A DNA stretch of 64,000 nucleotides from Methylobacterium sp. UNC378MF. GTDB taxonomy: Bacteria; Pseudomonadota; Alphaproteobacteria; Rhizobiales; Beijerinckiaceae. Below the pieces are notes generated by a model, which was given only the letters and a program-made list of their open reading frames with translations, had not been told where the DNA came from and did not search any database. Location: NCBI RefSeq assembly GCF_900103195.1, contig NZ_FMWU01000022.1, forward strand, positions 1-64,000, read 5' to 3'. The position numbers and the translations under genes are program-made. Below, piece by piece: positions 17,337 through 25,415 of this stretch (its first letter is position 1; every line of letters starts with the position of its first letter).

Positions 17337-18437
17337 TCACACCCGCCCCGAATATTTTCGATAGATCTGCGTCAGCCTTCGTCTCAGCGGCGCGTCGTAC
17401 AGCCTATACGCACAATAGGACAACGCGGACATGATCAGTAGAAAGACACCTTCTATAACAAATTTTTCAGTAAGCGAGAAGCTTACTTGTTTGTTCATGA
17501 TGGAAATCAATCTTGTAAAGGGATAATGAAGCGCATAAATTGGAAATGATAAATTGCCGCTCCAGTCGGACGCCCACCTTTCAAAAGCATTATAGCTGGC
17601 CTTGATCGAGATAAAAACGATCATTGGCATCACAAATAAAATTGCCGCAACGTCCACGAGGAAAGAGCCGGGCCCCTTATAGTAGGTGAATACGACCAGC
17701 AACAGAAAAAAGCTCGGCACAAAGAAATTTACAGGCCGTGACCTCTCCCGGATCTCATATAAAATTATTCCTACCGGAAACGAATACATCACTCTAGCAA
17801 GGCCAAACCAGAGGTCGACGGGATAATAGCCCCGGTTCGCATCCCCATACAGATATGTTCCCGCTGTCATGACTGCGCCGCCGATCAACGCGCACGCGCA
17901 CAAAATCGTCTTTTTGTACTTCGCATTCACCCAGATCGGAAAGAGGAGATTGGCAATTATCTCAAAAAAGAGCGACCACACTGGAAGATTCAGAGGAAAT
18001 GCCGTTTGTTCAAGGTCTCCGTTCAGTTTGACGGGTAGGGCAGCCGCTCCAAACAAGAACGCAATGCTTATATCGACCATATGGGCGGATCTATTCGCAA
18101 CGCCCGGTCGAGCCACTTCAATGAGTGCCGCGATGACCGTTCCCAAAAATATGAGAGGAAAAACCCGTATAAGCCTTGTGACGTAGTACTTTCTATACGG
18201 CATGGCGCCGCTCTGCAGGCTTGCTTTATAAGCGGAACACATAACGAAGCCGCTGAGAACAAAAAAGAAATCGACCGCTAGATAAGCGCGGTTTGCAAAC
18301 CAAGCGATATCGAGACGATGCGAGACATGTGTCAAGACGACAGAAAAAGCGGCGACTCCGCGCATGAAATCCATACTGTGGTAATGCTCGGATGCGGCCG
18401 AGACCGCGAGGCCGCCATTTCCATTTTCATTTTTCAT
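17337..18437 (-). CDS. acyltransferase family 3 (OafA/NodX type) membrane protein
   Basis: ATG 18437 (MKNENGNGGLAVSAASEHYH) with AGAAGGAAG upstream is preferred; the 41 in-frame residues before it are unlike the family. The N-terminal signature YHSMDFMRGVAAFSVVLTHV with the catalytic-type histidine, the YLAVDFFFVLSGFVM motif and the YYVTRLIRVFPLI motif are diagnostic. There are about 10 transmembrane helices, typical for enzymes that acetylate polysaccharides. It is AT-rich relative to the window and convergent with the ligase-like gene. Confidence 0.88.
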   Translation of the reverse strand: MKNENGNGGLAVSAASEHYHSMDFMRGVAAFSVVLTHVSHRLDIAWFANRAYLAVDFFFVLSGFVMCSAYKASLQSGAMPYRKYYVTRLIRVFPLIFLGTVIAALIEVARPGVANRSAHMVDISIAFLFGAAALPVKLNGDLEQTAFPLNLPVWSLFFEIIANLLFPIWVNAKYKKTILCACALIGGAVMTAGTYLYGDANRGYYPVDLWFGLARVMYSFPVGIILYEIRERSRPVNFFVPSFFLLLVVFTYYKGPGSFLVDVAAILFVMPMIVFISIKASYNAFERWASDWSGNLSFPIYALHYPFTRLISIMNKQVSFSLTEKFVIEGVFLLIMSALSYCAYRLYDAPLRRRLTQIYRKYSGRV

Positions 18438-19631
18438 TCGACTTCCTTCTGAACTGCGACCGACGTCACAGAGACCTGTCGGCTGAAATATCCGATTTAC
18501 GGGAAATATTTTTTGAAAGCAGATTTTTACATCTGCCATGAACAAGGAGGCAGCCCTCATTGTTCACCCAGCCCTATCGGCTGCCGGAATTCTACTTAAG
18601 TCCTTGTTGAAGAATCCATGGGCGCGCATTTACTGCAATTAAACTCTATGAGCAAGTCTATTTTTTCAATAATCGGGGCTCATAGATGCCGGCTACAGCC
18701 GCCTAGAGCACCGACCGAGGCTTGGAGTTTGCTGAGTTCGAAAATTCGTCTCGCTGCGAGCGCGGGTTCGGACGTGCGGCCAGGGCGAAAGCGAGAACCG
18801 TCGGTAAAAGTCAAACATTGACCCGCGACCCTAAACGGATCGAAGGTCTTGTGCCGGAGAGAATGGACCACCGTAGCATCACCAAAAATCTGAAGAGCGT
18901 GCGGCCTCTGACCCCGTGATTTCTGAACGGTCAAATACCTACGCGATGCGGAATTCTTGACAGTCAGTAAGCCCAGGCAGCCGTGTTTTCGACGCCCGCG
19001 AGGAGTTATGTCGGTGTTGCCGGAGGCATCGTGGCGACGGGCGGGATCCGGCCGCAAGGTGAGCCGTCCACCTCAGACGTCCCTCGCGCATCCGCCACGG
19101 AGCACGGCGGTCCCTGTCGACCCGTACGCGTAAAACGTGTGCGTCGTCCTCACCCCCAGCGTGCCGACGTCGGGGCGGCCTCTGTGAGTGGCGGTACCGG
19201 ACTTGAGAGGTGGAGCGCCCGCCGCGCGACGCGCACCGTCCGGGAGCGGGCGTGTCACGTGAACCCGCGGTCCTTCCATCGGGACCTCGAGGTGCGAGTG
19301 CCGGGCCGATCGCCGCCGAGCTTCCTGGATGGCGGGCACCGAAGGCGTTGCGCGCGGTCGCTTGCGGGGCGGCCCCGGTGCTGTCCTGGGCCGCCGACCA
19401 GCTTGCCGTTCACGAACCAAAGGATTCCGTCCAACGCTCAGTGAGCGCGAGCCCTCAGGGCGCGACCTCGGGCAGCATCCCGGCTGGGAAGCCGAGCGGC
19501 TCATTCGCCGGCGGCACGTCGTTCGGCGCACAGGGCGGGGACGCAGGAGACCGGGAACGCAGGAGACCGGAGGCGGGGAGGACGGATCCGGTCGGCCGGG
19601 ATCGCCCGGCTGGACTTGGCCGCACGCCCTC
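18438..19631. other. 1.2-kb stretch without a supported gene
   Basis: The first ~250 bp is AT-rich and should contain the acyltransferase promoter. From about 18680 onward several long open frames exist on both strands, but all are Arg/Pro/Gly-rich or unlike known proteins. The region may be decayed DNA next to the islet. No repeats or IS ends were recognised. Confidence 0.4.
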
Positions 19632-20450
19632 TCAGTGGGACAGGAGGCAGCAGACGGGTGCGTCGGCCAGCAGGTCGCGGGTGACCCCGCCGAAGAACCA
19701 CTCGCGCAGCCGGCTGTAACCGTAAGCGCCCGTCACGATCAGGTCGGCGCCGAAGTCACCCGCCGCCTTCCGGACGTCGTCGGCGACGGTCCAGCCCGAG
19801 GGCTTGGCCAGCTGCGCCGTCGCGTTGACGTGGTGCAGCGCCAGGTAGCGGGTCACGTCCTCGACCTCGGCCCGGTCCTCGCCGTCCGACACGCGGAGGA
19901 CCTGCACCGCCTCGGCGCGCCGTAAGAGGGGCAGGGCGTCCAACACAGCCCGGCGTGTCTGAGGCGTGTTCTTCCAGCCGACGACGATGCGTTTCGCCGC
20001 CACGTGCTCCACGCCGGCCGGAACCACGAGGACGGGGCGGCCTACGCCCATCAGCGCATCGCCGACGTCGACGGCCATGCCGGAGTTCACCCCCTCGTCA
20101 TCCGCGTAACGGCCGACGACGACGAGGTCCGCGGCCCGCGACTGCCCCTCAAGGAACGACACCGGGGCGGCGAGGTCCGTGCGCCATTCCGTGCGGTCGT
20201 TCAGGCAGGAGGCGTGGCGGAAGATCTGCTCGACGCCCGCGAGCCGGTCCAGGGCTGCCTGCCGGATCTCCTCGATGACCATGTCCATGGGCACGACGGT
20301 CTCGCCGTAGCCCCGCGGGTAGTCCGGCACGCAGGCCGCGGCGCCGAGGAGCCGCGCGCCGAGCCGGTGCGCCAGTTCGGCGGCGAGGCGCACCCGCGCC
20401 GGCGCGTGCCGCCCGTCATCGACCGCGACCAGGATGCTGACATAGGACAT
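19632..20450 (-). CDS. universal stress protein, tandem UspA domains
   Basis: The 272-residue protein carries two UspA folds. The first starts MSYVSILVAVDDGRHAPARV. The second starts AAKRIVVGWKNTPQTRRAVL and ends with the nucleotide-binding pattern GAYGYSRLREWFFGGVT. The C-terminus is DAPVCCLLSH, carrying two adjacent cysteines where rhizobial homologues usually have PV. A FixK-type box lies 62 bp upstream (20512-20525). It probably acts in stress or low-oxygen survival. It shares its tail with the USPs at 26136 and 28947. Confidence 0.9.
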   Translation of the reverse strand: MSYVSILVAVDDGRHAPARVRLAAELAHRLGARLLGAAACVPDYPRGYGETVVPMDMVIEEIRQAALDRLAGVEQIFRHASCLNDRTEWRTDLAAPVSFLEGQSRAADLVVVGRYADDEGVNSGMAVDVGDALMGVGRPVLVVPAGVEHVAAKRIVVGWKNTPQTRRAVLDALPLLRRAEAVQVLRVSDGEDRAEVEDVTRYLALHHVNATAQLAKPSGWTVADDVRKAAGDFGADLIVTGAYGYSRLREWFFGGVTRDLLADAPVCCLLSH

Positions 20451-20511
20451 GGCGGCCTCCGCGGATCGAGCTTCGTGACCGTGACGTTGAGGGCATCCCG
20501 AAGGGGCGGCG

Positions 20512-20525
20512 TTGATCTGGCTCAA
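20512..20525. promoter_or_regulatory. FixK/FNR-type box upstream of USP (minus strand)
   Basis: TTGATCTGGCTCAA matches TTG(A/C)-N6-(T/G)CAA. Its centre is about 68 bp before the start at 20450, and it overlaps the 3' end of glk. Confidence 0.7.
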
Positions 20526-21511
20526 GCCCGCCAGTCCTGGCCGGGGAACAGGAAGCGGTCGCCCGCACGGAGGAGGGCCGCCAGGCCGTGGATGGCCGGT
20601 TCCGGACGGGTGATCACGAAGCGCGGGATGGCCTGCATCGTCTCCCGGAACGGCGGCTTGTCCTCGAAGGCGTCCCCGAACGCCCCATCCTGCAGGGTCT
20701 CGACGATGCGCGGTGCGATCCCGCCGGCCAGGAAGACGCCGCCAGTCGCGGAGAACACCAGGGCGAGGTCGCCCGTGAATCGTCCCAGCAGGCGCGCGAA
20801 CTGGCGTACCACCTCTCGCGCGAGCGGGTCGGTCCGCGCGCCGTCGAGGACGTCGGGCGGCGAGCGCCAGCCGGTGGGCACGCCTCGCGCCGCCGCGATG
20901 GCACGTGCGAGCCTGAGGAGCCCAGGGCCGGACAGCAGCGTCTCGGCGGTGATCCTGCCCTCGGCCTGCATCAGCGCCTGCCACGGCAGGGCGTCGCGCT
21001 CGCTTGGACCGAACCCGACGTGGCCGGCCTCCGTCGTCTGGATCAGGAGGCGGTCGCCCGCCGGGATCAGGGCGGCCGCGCCCAGGCCCGTGCCCGGCCC
21101 GAGGACGAGCCGCGGCCCTGTCGCATTGGCCGCCGGCCCGATCCGCGCCACGTCCGCCGGGTCGTCCACGCCGAGGACGGTGAGAGCAGCGGCGAGCGGC
21201 ACGTAGTCGTTGACCAGCCGCACGGCTTCCAGGCCCGACGTGACGCCGATCTCGCTCAGGCCGAAACGCCACGGCGCGTTGGTCAGGCGCGTGATCCCGC
21301 CGTCGACGCGCCCCGCGACGGCGAGGAAGGCCGAGCGCGGACGGGGCCCGTCTTGACGGCCGAGAAAGGCCCGGATGGCGGCGGCCGGGCCGGGAAAGTC
21401 CCCTGTCGGCACCTTCCAGATCGGGCCCGGACAGGCAGCCGCCTCCGGGAGGACCGCGAGGCGGGCGTAGGTGCCGCCGATGTCGGCGAGGAGGACGGGA
21501 AAGGGCAGCAT
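20522..21511 (-). CDS. glk: glucokinase, bacterial Glk family
   Basis: ATG 21511 (MLPFPVLLADIGGTYARLAV) is preferred over an in-frame start 20 codons upstream. The protein is about 329 residues, normal for Glk. The ATP phosphate-1 motif LLADIGGTYARL, the sugar-binding LTNAPWRF, LVNDYVPLA, the adenosine region VLGPGTGLGAA and the TEAGHVGFGP segment are all present. It phosphorylates glucose with ATP in the cytoplasm. It sits between two FixK-box genes on the same strand but has no box of its own. Confidence 0.9.
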   Translation of the reverse strand: MLPFPVLLADIGGTYARLAVLPEAAACPGPIWKVPTGDFPGPAAAIRAFLGRQDGPRPRSAFLAVAGRVDGGITRLTNAPWRFGLSEIGVTSGLEAVRLVNDYVPLAAALTVLGVDDPADVARIGPAANATGPRLVLGPGTGLGAAALIPAGDRLLIQTTEAGHVGFGPSERDALPWQALMQAEGRITAETLLSGPGLLRLARAIAAARGVPTGWRSPPDVLDGARTDPLAREVVRQFARLLGRFTGDLALVFSATGGVFLAGGIAPRIVETLQDGAFGDAFEDKPPFRETMQAIPRFVITRPEPAIHGLAALLRAGDRFLFPGQDWRA

Positions 21512-21601
21512 GGCCGAAGGGACTCCGCGGCGCGCAATGGCCTCGGTGCGAGGCTCCTCGGCAGATGGCACCCACCCGTGGGTTCTCGGTCGGTCACGAC
21601 C

Positions 21602-21955
21602 TCAAGGCAGCCCCGCCCCGGCCCTCTTGAGGCTGAGGATGTAGTCGATGACCGCGTCCATCTCGTCCCGGTCCAGCCGAAGGCTCGGCATCCGCGCGTG
21701 GTGGCTCTGCAGGAAGACGGCGAGCGCCGGCCCCGTCGTCGAGGGCATCTCCGCGACCCGGACGAAGGCCGGGCCGACGAACGCGCCTGGCTGCGATGCG
21801 CGGCCGATGACGTGACACTGGCTGCAGAGCTGCGTGGCGATGGCCCACCCCCGGATGCGGTGGTCCTCGGCGGGACCGGCAGCCGAAGCGTCGGTGCCGA
21901 CCGCCAGCAGGGCGCCGAGGACAGCAGAGCGGAATGCCCGTGACGGGAACGTCAT
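21602..21955 (-). CDS. small monoheme c-type cytochrome
   Basis: The 117-residue protein has a signal peptide (MTFPSRAFRSAVLGALLAVG), one CSQCH heme site and a distal methionine in ARMPSLRLDRDE. It is a class I cytochrome c exported to the periplasm. Its ATG overlaps the stop of the SPW-repeat gene as ATGA (21952-21955), so the two are translationally coupled. It is the last gene of the lipoyl-like/SPW/cytochrome operon. Confidence 0.87.
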   Translation of the reverse strand: MTFPSRAFRSAVLGALLAVGTDASAAGPAEDHRIRGWAIATQLCSQCHVIGRASQPGAFVGPAFVRVAEMPSTTGPALAVFLQSHHARMPSLRLDRDEMDAVIDYILSLKRAGAGLP

Positions 21956-22326
21956 GACCGCCTCGCGATCCTGAGCCAGGTCACAGCGGACGCGATGGCT
22001 ACGCCACCGAGCACGACGTGCGCCCAAGTCGCGCCGTCGTTGGCGGCGAACCCCAGCGCCCATGGCGCCACGAGGGTCCAGGCGCCGACGAGCAGCACCC
22101 CCCGTTCGAGCACGACCCGGAAGCGGAGCTGGTTCGCGCCGTAGAGCATCACGATCAGCAGCCCCGGCAGGAGCGCCGACGCGGCCGCTCGGGTATGGTC
22201 GGTGAAGACCAGCACCCAAGCCGTCAGCACCAGTGCGACGCCGGATGCGTGCTGCAGGATGCCGAGCACGATCTCGTCCGTCCGCCAAGTCGGCGGCGCG
22301 TGTGTGGTGGTGTCAGCGCGGGACAT
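21952..22326 (-). CDS. SPW-repeat-like four-helix membrane protein
   Basis: The 124-residue protein has four hydrophobic segments (HASGVALVLTAWVLVFTDHT, ALLPGLLIVMLYGANQ, GVLLVGAWTLVAPWALGFAA, HVVLGGVAIASAVTWL). WTLVAPWALGF resembles the SPW repeat of small bacterial inner-membrane proteins. It lies between the lipoyl-like gene and the coupled cytochrome gene. The function is unknown. Confidence 0.7.
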   Translation of the reverse strand: MSRADTTTHAPPTWRTDEIVLGILQHASGVALVLTAWVLVFTDHTRAAASALLPGLLIVMLYGANQLRFRVVLERGVLLVGAWTLVAPWALGFAANDGATWAHVVLGGVAIASAVTWLRIARRS

Positions 22327-22343
22327 GACCTGCCTCCCGGATG

Positions 22344-22583
22344 TCAGGCGTGGACCTCTGCGATGATGCAGCCGGGGTCGACCACCTCGTTGACGGACGC
22401 GAGGACCAACAGGCGGCCCGCGGCGGGCGAGGCGATGTCGTGCAAGGCCTCGCCGATGCGCACGGCGGCCACGGCCTCGCCGGCCTGCACACGCACCCCG
22501 TCCGCCACGAACCACCGCTCCAGAATGCCCTCGGGCAGCATGCCCGTGGACCAGAGGTTTTCGGCTACGTGGATGTCGGCCAT
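22344..22583 (-). CDS. lipoyl/biotinyl-like domain protein lacking the acceptor lysine
   Basis: The 79 residues fold as a single lipoyl domain (ILERWFVADGVRVQAGEAVA, then SPAAGRLLVLASVNEVVDPG). In the hairpin that normally carries ETDK or VEK, the sequence is VRIGEALHDI, so glutamate stands where lysine would be lipoylated or biotinylated. It therefore cannot be an ordinary swinging arm. It is the first gene of a three-gene operon with a membrane protein and a cytochrome, under a FixK-type box at 22655-22668. Confidence 0.75.
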   Translation of the reverse strand: MADIHVAENLWSTGMLPEGILERWFVADGVRVQAGEAVAAVRIGEALHDIASPAAGRLLVLASVNEVVDPGCIIAEVHA

Positions 22584-22654
22584 GGTCGCCTCCCGTGTCG
22601 GGGCAATCGCCCTGGTGCGCCACCGGAGGAGAAGCCAGCCGGTGAAAGGCCGCT

Positions 22655-22668
22655 TTGATCTGGATCAC
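22655..22668. promoter_or_regulatory. FixK/FNR-type box upstream of the lipoyl-like/SPW/cytochrome operon
   Basis: TTGATCTGGATCAC has one mismatch from the perfect palindrome. Its centre is about 78 bp before ATG 22583. Confidence 0.68.
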
Positions 22669-22714
22669 TCCATGCGGTCGGCGTCTCGAGCCAGGTCAAT
22701 GGGACATCCGCGCC

Positions 22715-22855
22715 ATGCCGGTCCCGCCGCGCTTCCGCATCCTGGCCGTCGTGCTCATGACGCTCGTCGGCCACACCGTCGCGGTCCGGATCTGCGCCGG
22801 CGCCTACCGGCTGCCCGTGCTCCGTCTCGGCGTCGGCGCCTTCGACTCCTCCTGA
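22715..22855 (+). CDS. possible small membrane protein, perhaps frameshifted
   Basis: ATG 22715 gives MPVPPRFRILAVVLMTLVGH followed by TVAVRICAGAYRLPVLRLGV and a stop at 22855. Immediately past the stop, another frame continues plausibly with LLLIGWSASLTDRAMERDRP. A one-base change near 22840 would join them into a longer membrane protein. There is no homology to decide this. Confidence 0.33.
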   Translation: MPVPPRFRILAVVLMTLVGHTVAVRICAGAYRLPVLRLGVGAFDSS

Positions 22856-22952
22856 TCGGCTGGTCCGCCTCGCTCACCGACCGGGCGATGGAGCGGGACC
22901 GGCCGCTGCACGGCAAGGCGCACCCGCACCGGGTGCCCGAACGCCACCGGTC

Positions 22953-22966
22953 TTGCGCTGGATCAA
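22953..22966. promoter_or_regulatory. FixK/FNR-type box upstream of the NRAMP operon
   Basis: TTGCGCTGGATCAA matches the 14-bp consensus. Its centre is about 64 bp before ATG 23024. Confidence 0.72.
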
Positions 22967-23023
22967 GGCGGCCGGTCCCGGAGGTGCCCACGGTTGCCGC
23001 AACATCCCAATCGGAGGTGCGCC

Positions 23024-23239
23024 ATGCGCAAATACCTCGTCACCTTCCACAAGACCGTCCCGGACGATACCGGCCACGACCATCGCGTCATGCAGCGACA
23101 GGCGATCGTCGGCGCCCGCTCGGACGTCGACGCCGCCCGCGCGGCCAGGGCGATGCTCTGCAAGGCCTGCGGCGTCGTCGACTGGCAGATGCGGGCCGAC
23201 ACGTGCGAGATTGTCGAGCTCGCCAAGCATGCGGCATGA
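23024..23239 (+). CDS. small hypothetical protein (71 aa), first gene of NRAMP operon
   Basis: ATG 23024 (MRKYLVTFHKTVPDDTGHDH) is preceded by GGAGG. The protein contains RVMQRQAIVGARSDVDAARA and an MLCKACGVVDWQ segment with a CxxC pair, so metal or redox binding is possible. The next gene begins 10 bp downstream of its stop. The function is unknown. Confidence 0.7.
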   Translation: MRKYLVTFHKTVPDDTGHDHRVMQRQAIVGARSDVDAARAARAMLCKACGVVDWQMRADTCEIVELAKHAA

Positions 23240-23249
23240 GGAGGACGGA

Positions 23250-23504
23250 ATGAGTGACGAACTCACCGAACCCGTTCACTGGCAGGGACGGCAATGGGCC
23301 GTGACCGGCTACGGCATCGAGGCGCTCGACGGAATGTACCACGTGCCGTTCTCGGAGATCCCGGATGCGAAGGCCGAGCGGCCGGAGTGGCTGGACGCCC
23401 TTTGCCGGCGCTACGGCACCGACGGCGACGACCTGGCCGCGGCCCTGAAGGTCGCGCGGTCGATCCAGGCCGACGCGCGCGACGCGTCGAAGTCAGCGGC
23501 TTGA
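23250..23504 (+). CDS. small hypothetical protein (84 aa)
   Basis: ATG 23250 follows GAGGACGGA. The sequence begins MSDELTEPVHWQGRQWAVTG and continues with ALDGMYHVPFSEIPDAKAER and an Ala-rich helical tail. Its TGA overlaps the TTG start of the NRAMP gene (23501-23504), so translation is coupled. No family is recognised. Confidence 0.68.
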   Translation: MSDELTEPVHWQGRQWAVTGYGIEALDGMYHVPFSEIPDAKAERPEWLDALCRRYGTDGDDLAAALKVARSIQADARDASKSAA

Positions 23505-24847
23505 GCACGCCAGCCGTCCCCGCGGCCGAGGCGGTCGACGATGCGGTCGACGACCCCGAGGCCTCCAGCCCCGCCGTCGGCCCGTCGAAGCCGCGCCTGC
23601 TGAGGGTCCTCGGCCCCGGCCTGATCACCGGCGCCTCCGACGACGACCCGAGCGGCATCGCCACCTACAGCCAAGCCGGCGCGCAGCTCGGTTACGGCCT
23701 GTGCTGGACCATGCTCTACACCCTGCCCCTGATGGCATCGGTGCAGATGGTCTCCGCGCGCATCGGGCGCACAACCGGCCAAGGCATCGCCGGCGTGCTG
23801 CGCGAGCATTATTCGAACGGCCTGCTCCAGGTCGTCGTATTGCTGCTGCTCGTCGCCAACATCCTGAATCTCGGCGCCGATCTCGGCGCCATGGCCGACG
23901 CCCTGAACCTGCTGCTGCCGGGCCCGCGCTGGCTCTACGTCGTCCTGTTCGCCGGCACCTGCGTGTTCATGCAGGTCGTCCTGCAATACGCGCGCTACGT
24001 CGCCGTGCTGAAATGGCTGACGCTCAGCCTGTTCGCCTATCTCGGGGTGGTGATCTTCGCGCATGTGTCGTGGCGAGACCTCGGCGCGGCCCTGGCCGTG
24101 CCGCACGTGGACCTCAGCGGCGCCGGCCTGACCACGCTGGTGGCGCTGTTCGGGACGACCATCAGCCCGTACCTGTTCTTCTGGCAGGCCGCGGAGGAGG
24201 CCGAGGACCTGCATGCCTTCCCCCGGCGGCGGGCTCTGCTGCGCGCACCCGAGCAGGGGATCCGGGCGCTGCACCGCATCGAGATCGATACCCTCGTGGG
24301 CATGAGCTTCTCCAATCTCGTGGCCCTCGCCATCATGGTCACGACGGCGGCCGTCCTCCACCCGAACGGCGTGACCGACATCGAGACCTCCGCCCAGGCC
24401 GCGGAAGCATTGCGTCCGCTCGCCGGCCCGTTCTCCGCAACCGTCTTCGCGCTCGGCATCATCGGCACCGGGCTGCTGGCGGTGCCGGTGCTCGCGGGGT
24501 CGGCGGCCTACGCGGCGGGCGAGGCGCGGCGCTGGCCGGTGGGCTTCGGCCGCCGGATCCTGGAGGCGCGGGCCTTCTACGGCACCGTCGCCCTCGCCAC
24601 GCTCGTCGGCATGATCATCAGCCTGGGCGCGGTCGACCCGATCCGGGCGCTGTATTGGAGCGCCGTGGTCAACGGCGTCGTCGCGGTGCCGGTCATGGCA
24701 GTGATGATGCTGGCCGCGGCGCGAACCGACATCATGGGCGCCTTCGCAGTGCGCGGGCCGCTCAGGCTCCTCGGCTGGGTCGCCACGGCCTGCATGCTGC
24801 TGGCGGTCCTCGCCATGCTGGCGACGGCCGCGCTTCCCTTGATCTAG
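23501..24847 (+). CDS. NRAMP-family divalent metal transporter
   Basis: The start is TTG 23501, inside the stop of the previous gene (TTGA); no ATG fits better. The 448-residue protein has about 11 transmembrane helices. The TM1 motif GPGLITGASDDDPSGIATYS carries the D-P-[SG]-G metal-binding core, and FGTTISPYLFFWQAAEEAED is the consensus transport loop. It imports Mn2+, Fe2+ or Mg2+ with protons; the metal cannot be read from sequence. A Mn catalase lies elsewhere in the window. It belongs to a FixK-box operon. Confidence 0.9.
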   Translation: MSTPAVPAAEAVDDAVDDPEASSPAVGPSKPRLLRVLGPGLITGASDDDPSGIATYSQAGAQLGYGLCWTMLYTLPLMASVQMVSARIGRTTGQGIAGVLREHYSNGLLQVVVLLLLVANILNLGADLGAMADALNLLLPGPRWLYVVLFAGTCVFMQVVLQYARYVAVLKWLTLSLFAYLGVVIFAHVSWRDLGAALAVPHVDLSGAGLTTLVALFGTTISPYLFFWQAAEEAEDLHAFPRRRALLRAPEQGIRALHRIEIDTLVGMSFSNLVALAIMVTTAAVLHPNGVTDIETSAQAAEALRPLAGPFSATVFALGIIGTGLLAVPVLAGSAAYAAGEARRWPVGFGRRILEARAFYGTVALATLVGMIISLGAVDPIRALYWSAVVNGVVAVPVMAVMMLAAARTDIMGAFAVRGPLRLLGWVATACMLLAVLAMLATAALPLI

Positions 24848-24852
24848 CGCAA
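24839..24852. promoter_or_regulatory. FixK/FNR-type box upstream of the degenerate receiver gene
   Basis: TTGATCTAGCGCAA overlaps the last codons of the NRAMP gene. Its centre is about 68 bp before ATG 24913. Confidence 0.7.
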
Positions 24853-24912
24853 GGCGGCCAGCCGCGACGCCTACATCGTCTGCTCATCGCAACCGAGAAC
24901 GGGCATCGCGCG

Positions 24913-25368
24913 ATGCGGGCAAGTGGCGACGATAGGCAACCCGTGGTCCTCGTGGCCGAGCCGCAGGCGCTGCCGGGGATGTGGCTGGAGGACGTGCTCA
25001 CCGGCGCCGGCTGCGCCGTCAGCGGTCCCTACGGCACCTGCGAGGATGCCGCCGGGAGCCTGGACGGGCGCCCCCCGGACTTCGCGGTGGTCAGCGTCGA
25101 CCTCAACCGGGGGCCCGGCTTCCCGCTCGTCTGCGCCCTGCGGCGGCGCGGCATCCCCTTCACCCTGATCGCGGGGAACGCCCAGGTCCCGAAGGCCTTC
25201 GCGGACGTGCCGCTGTTCGAGCGGCTGTTCGATGCGCGGGATATGATCTCCGCCGTGACCGCCGGCTGCGCCGTCCGGGGCTGCGCCCGTGCCTGCCCGA
25301 TGCTGCACCGGATCGCGGCCGGTGAAGAGCTTGCGCTGGATCAATGTCCGCCCGCCTGCCGGGCCTAG
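24913..25368 (+). CDS. degenerate response-regulator receiver protein with Cys-rich tail
   Basis: The 151-residue protein has a CheY-like pattern (QPVVLVAEPQALPGMWLEDV, DFAVVSVDLNRGPGFPLV, GIPFTLIAGNAQVPKAFADV). The acidic pair at the first strand is reduced to E, and the conserved Lys of KPF is missing (ERLFD). It ends with five cysteines (AGCAVRGCARACPM and DQCPPACRA). Phosphorylation may be weak or absent. The FixK box for the next gene lies inside its last codons. Confidence 0.72.
   Translation: MRASGDDRQPVVLVAEPQALPGMWLEDVLTGAGCAVSGPYGTCEDAAGSLDGRPPDFAVVSVDLNRGPGFPLVCALRRRGIPFTLIAGNAQVPKAFADVPLFERLFDARDMISAVTAGCAVRGCARACPMLHRIAAGEELALDQCPPACRA
25331..25344. promoter_or_regulatory. FixK/FNR-type box upstream of the BON-domain gene
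   Basis: TTGCGCTGGATCAA is identical to the site at 22953. Its centre is about 78 bp before ATG 25416, within the upstream coding region. Confidence 0.7.
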
Positions 25369-25415
25369 CGTCGGCTTCGGCCAGGCAAAACCTGGTTCCT
25401 TCGGGGAGAGCCACG

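Noticed and set aside
19073..19719. Overlapping long frames on both strands in the 19-kb gap
   Set aside because: Arg/Pro/Gly-rich, without a start context or family; no evidence for a gene.
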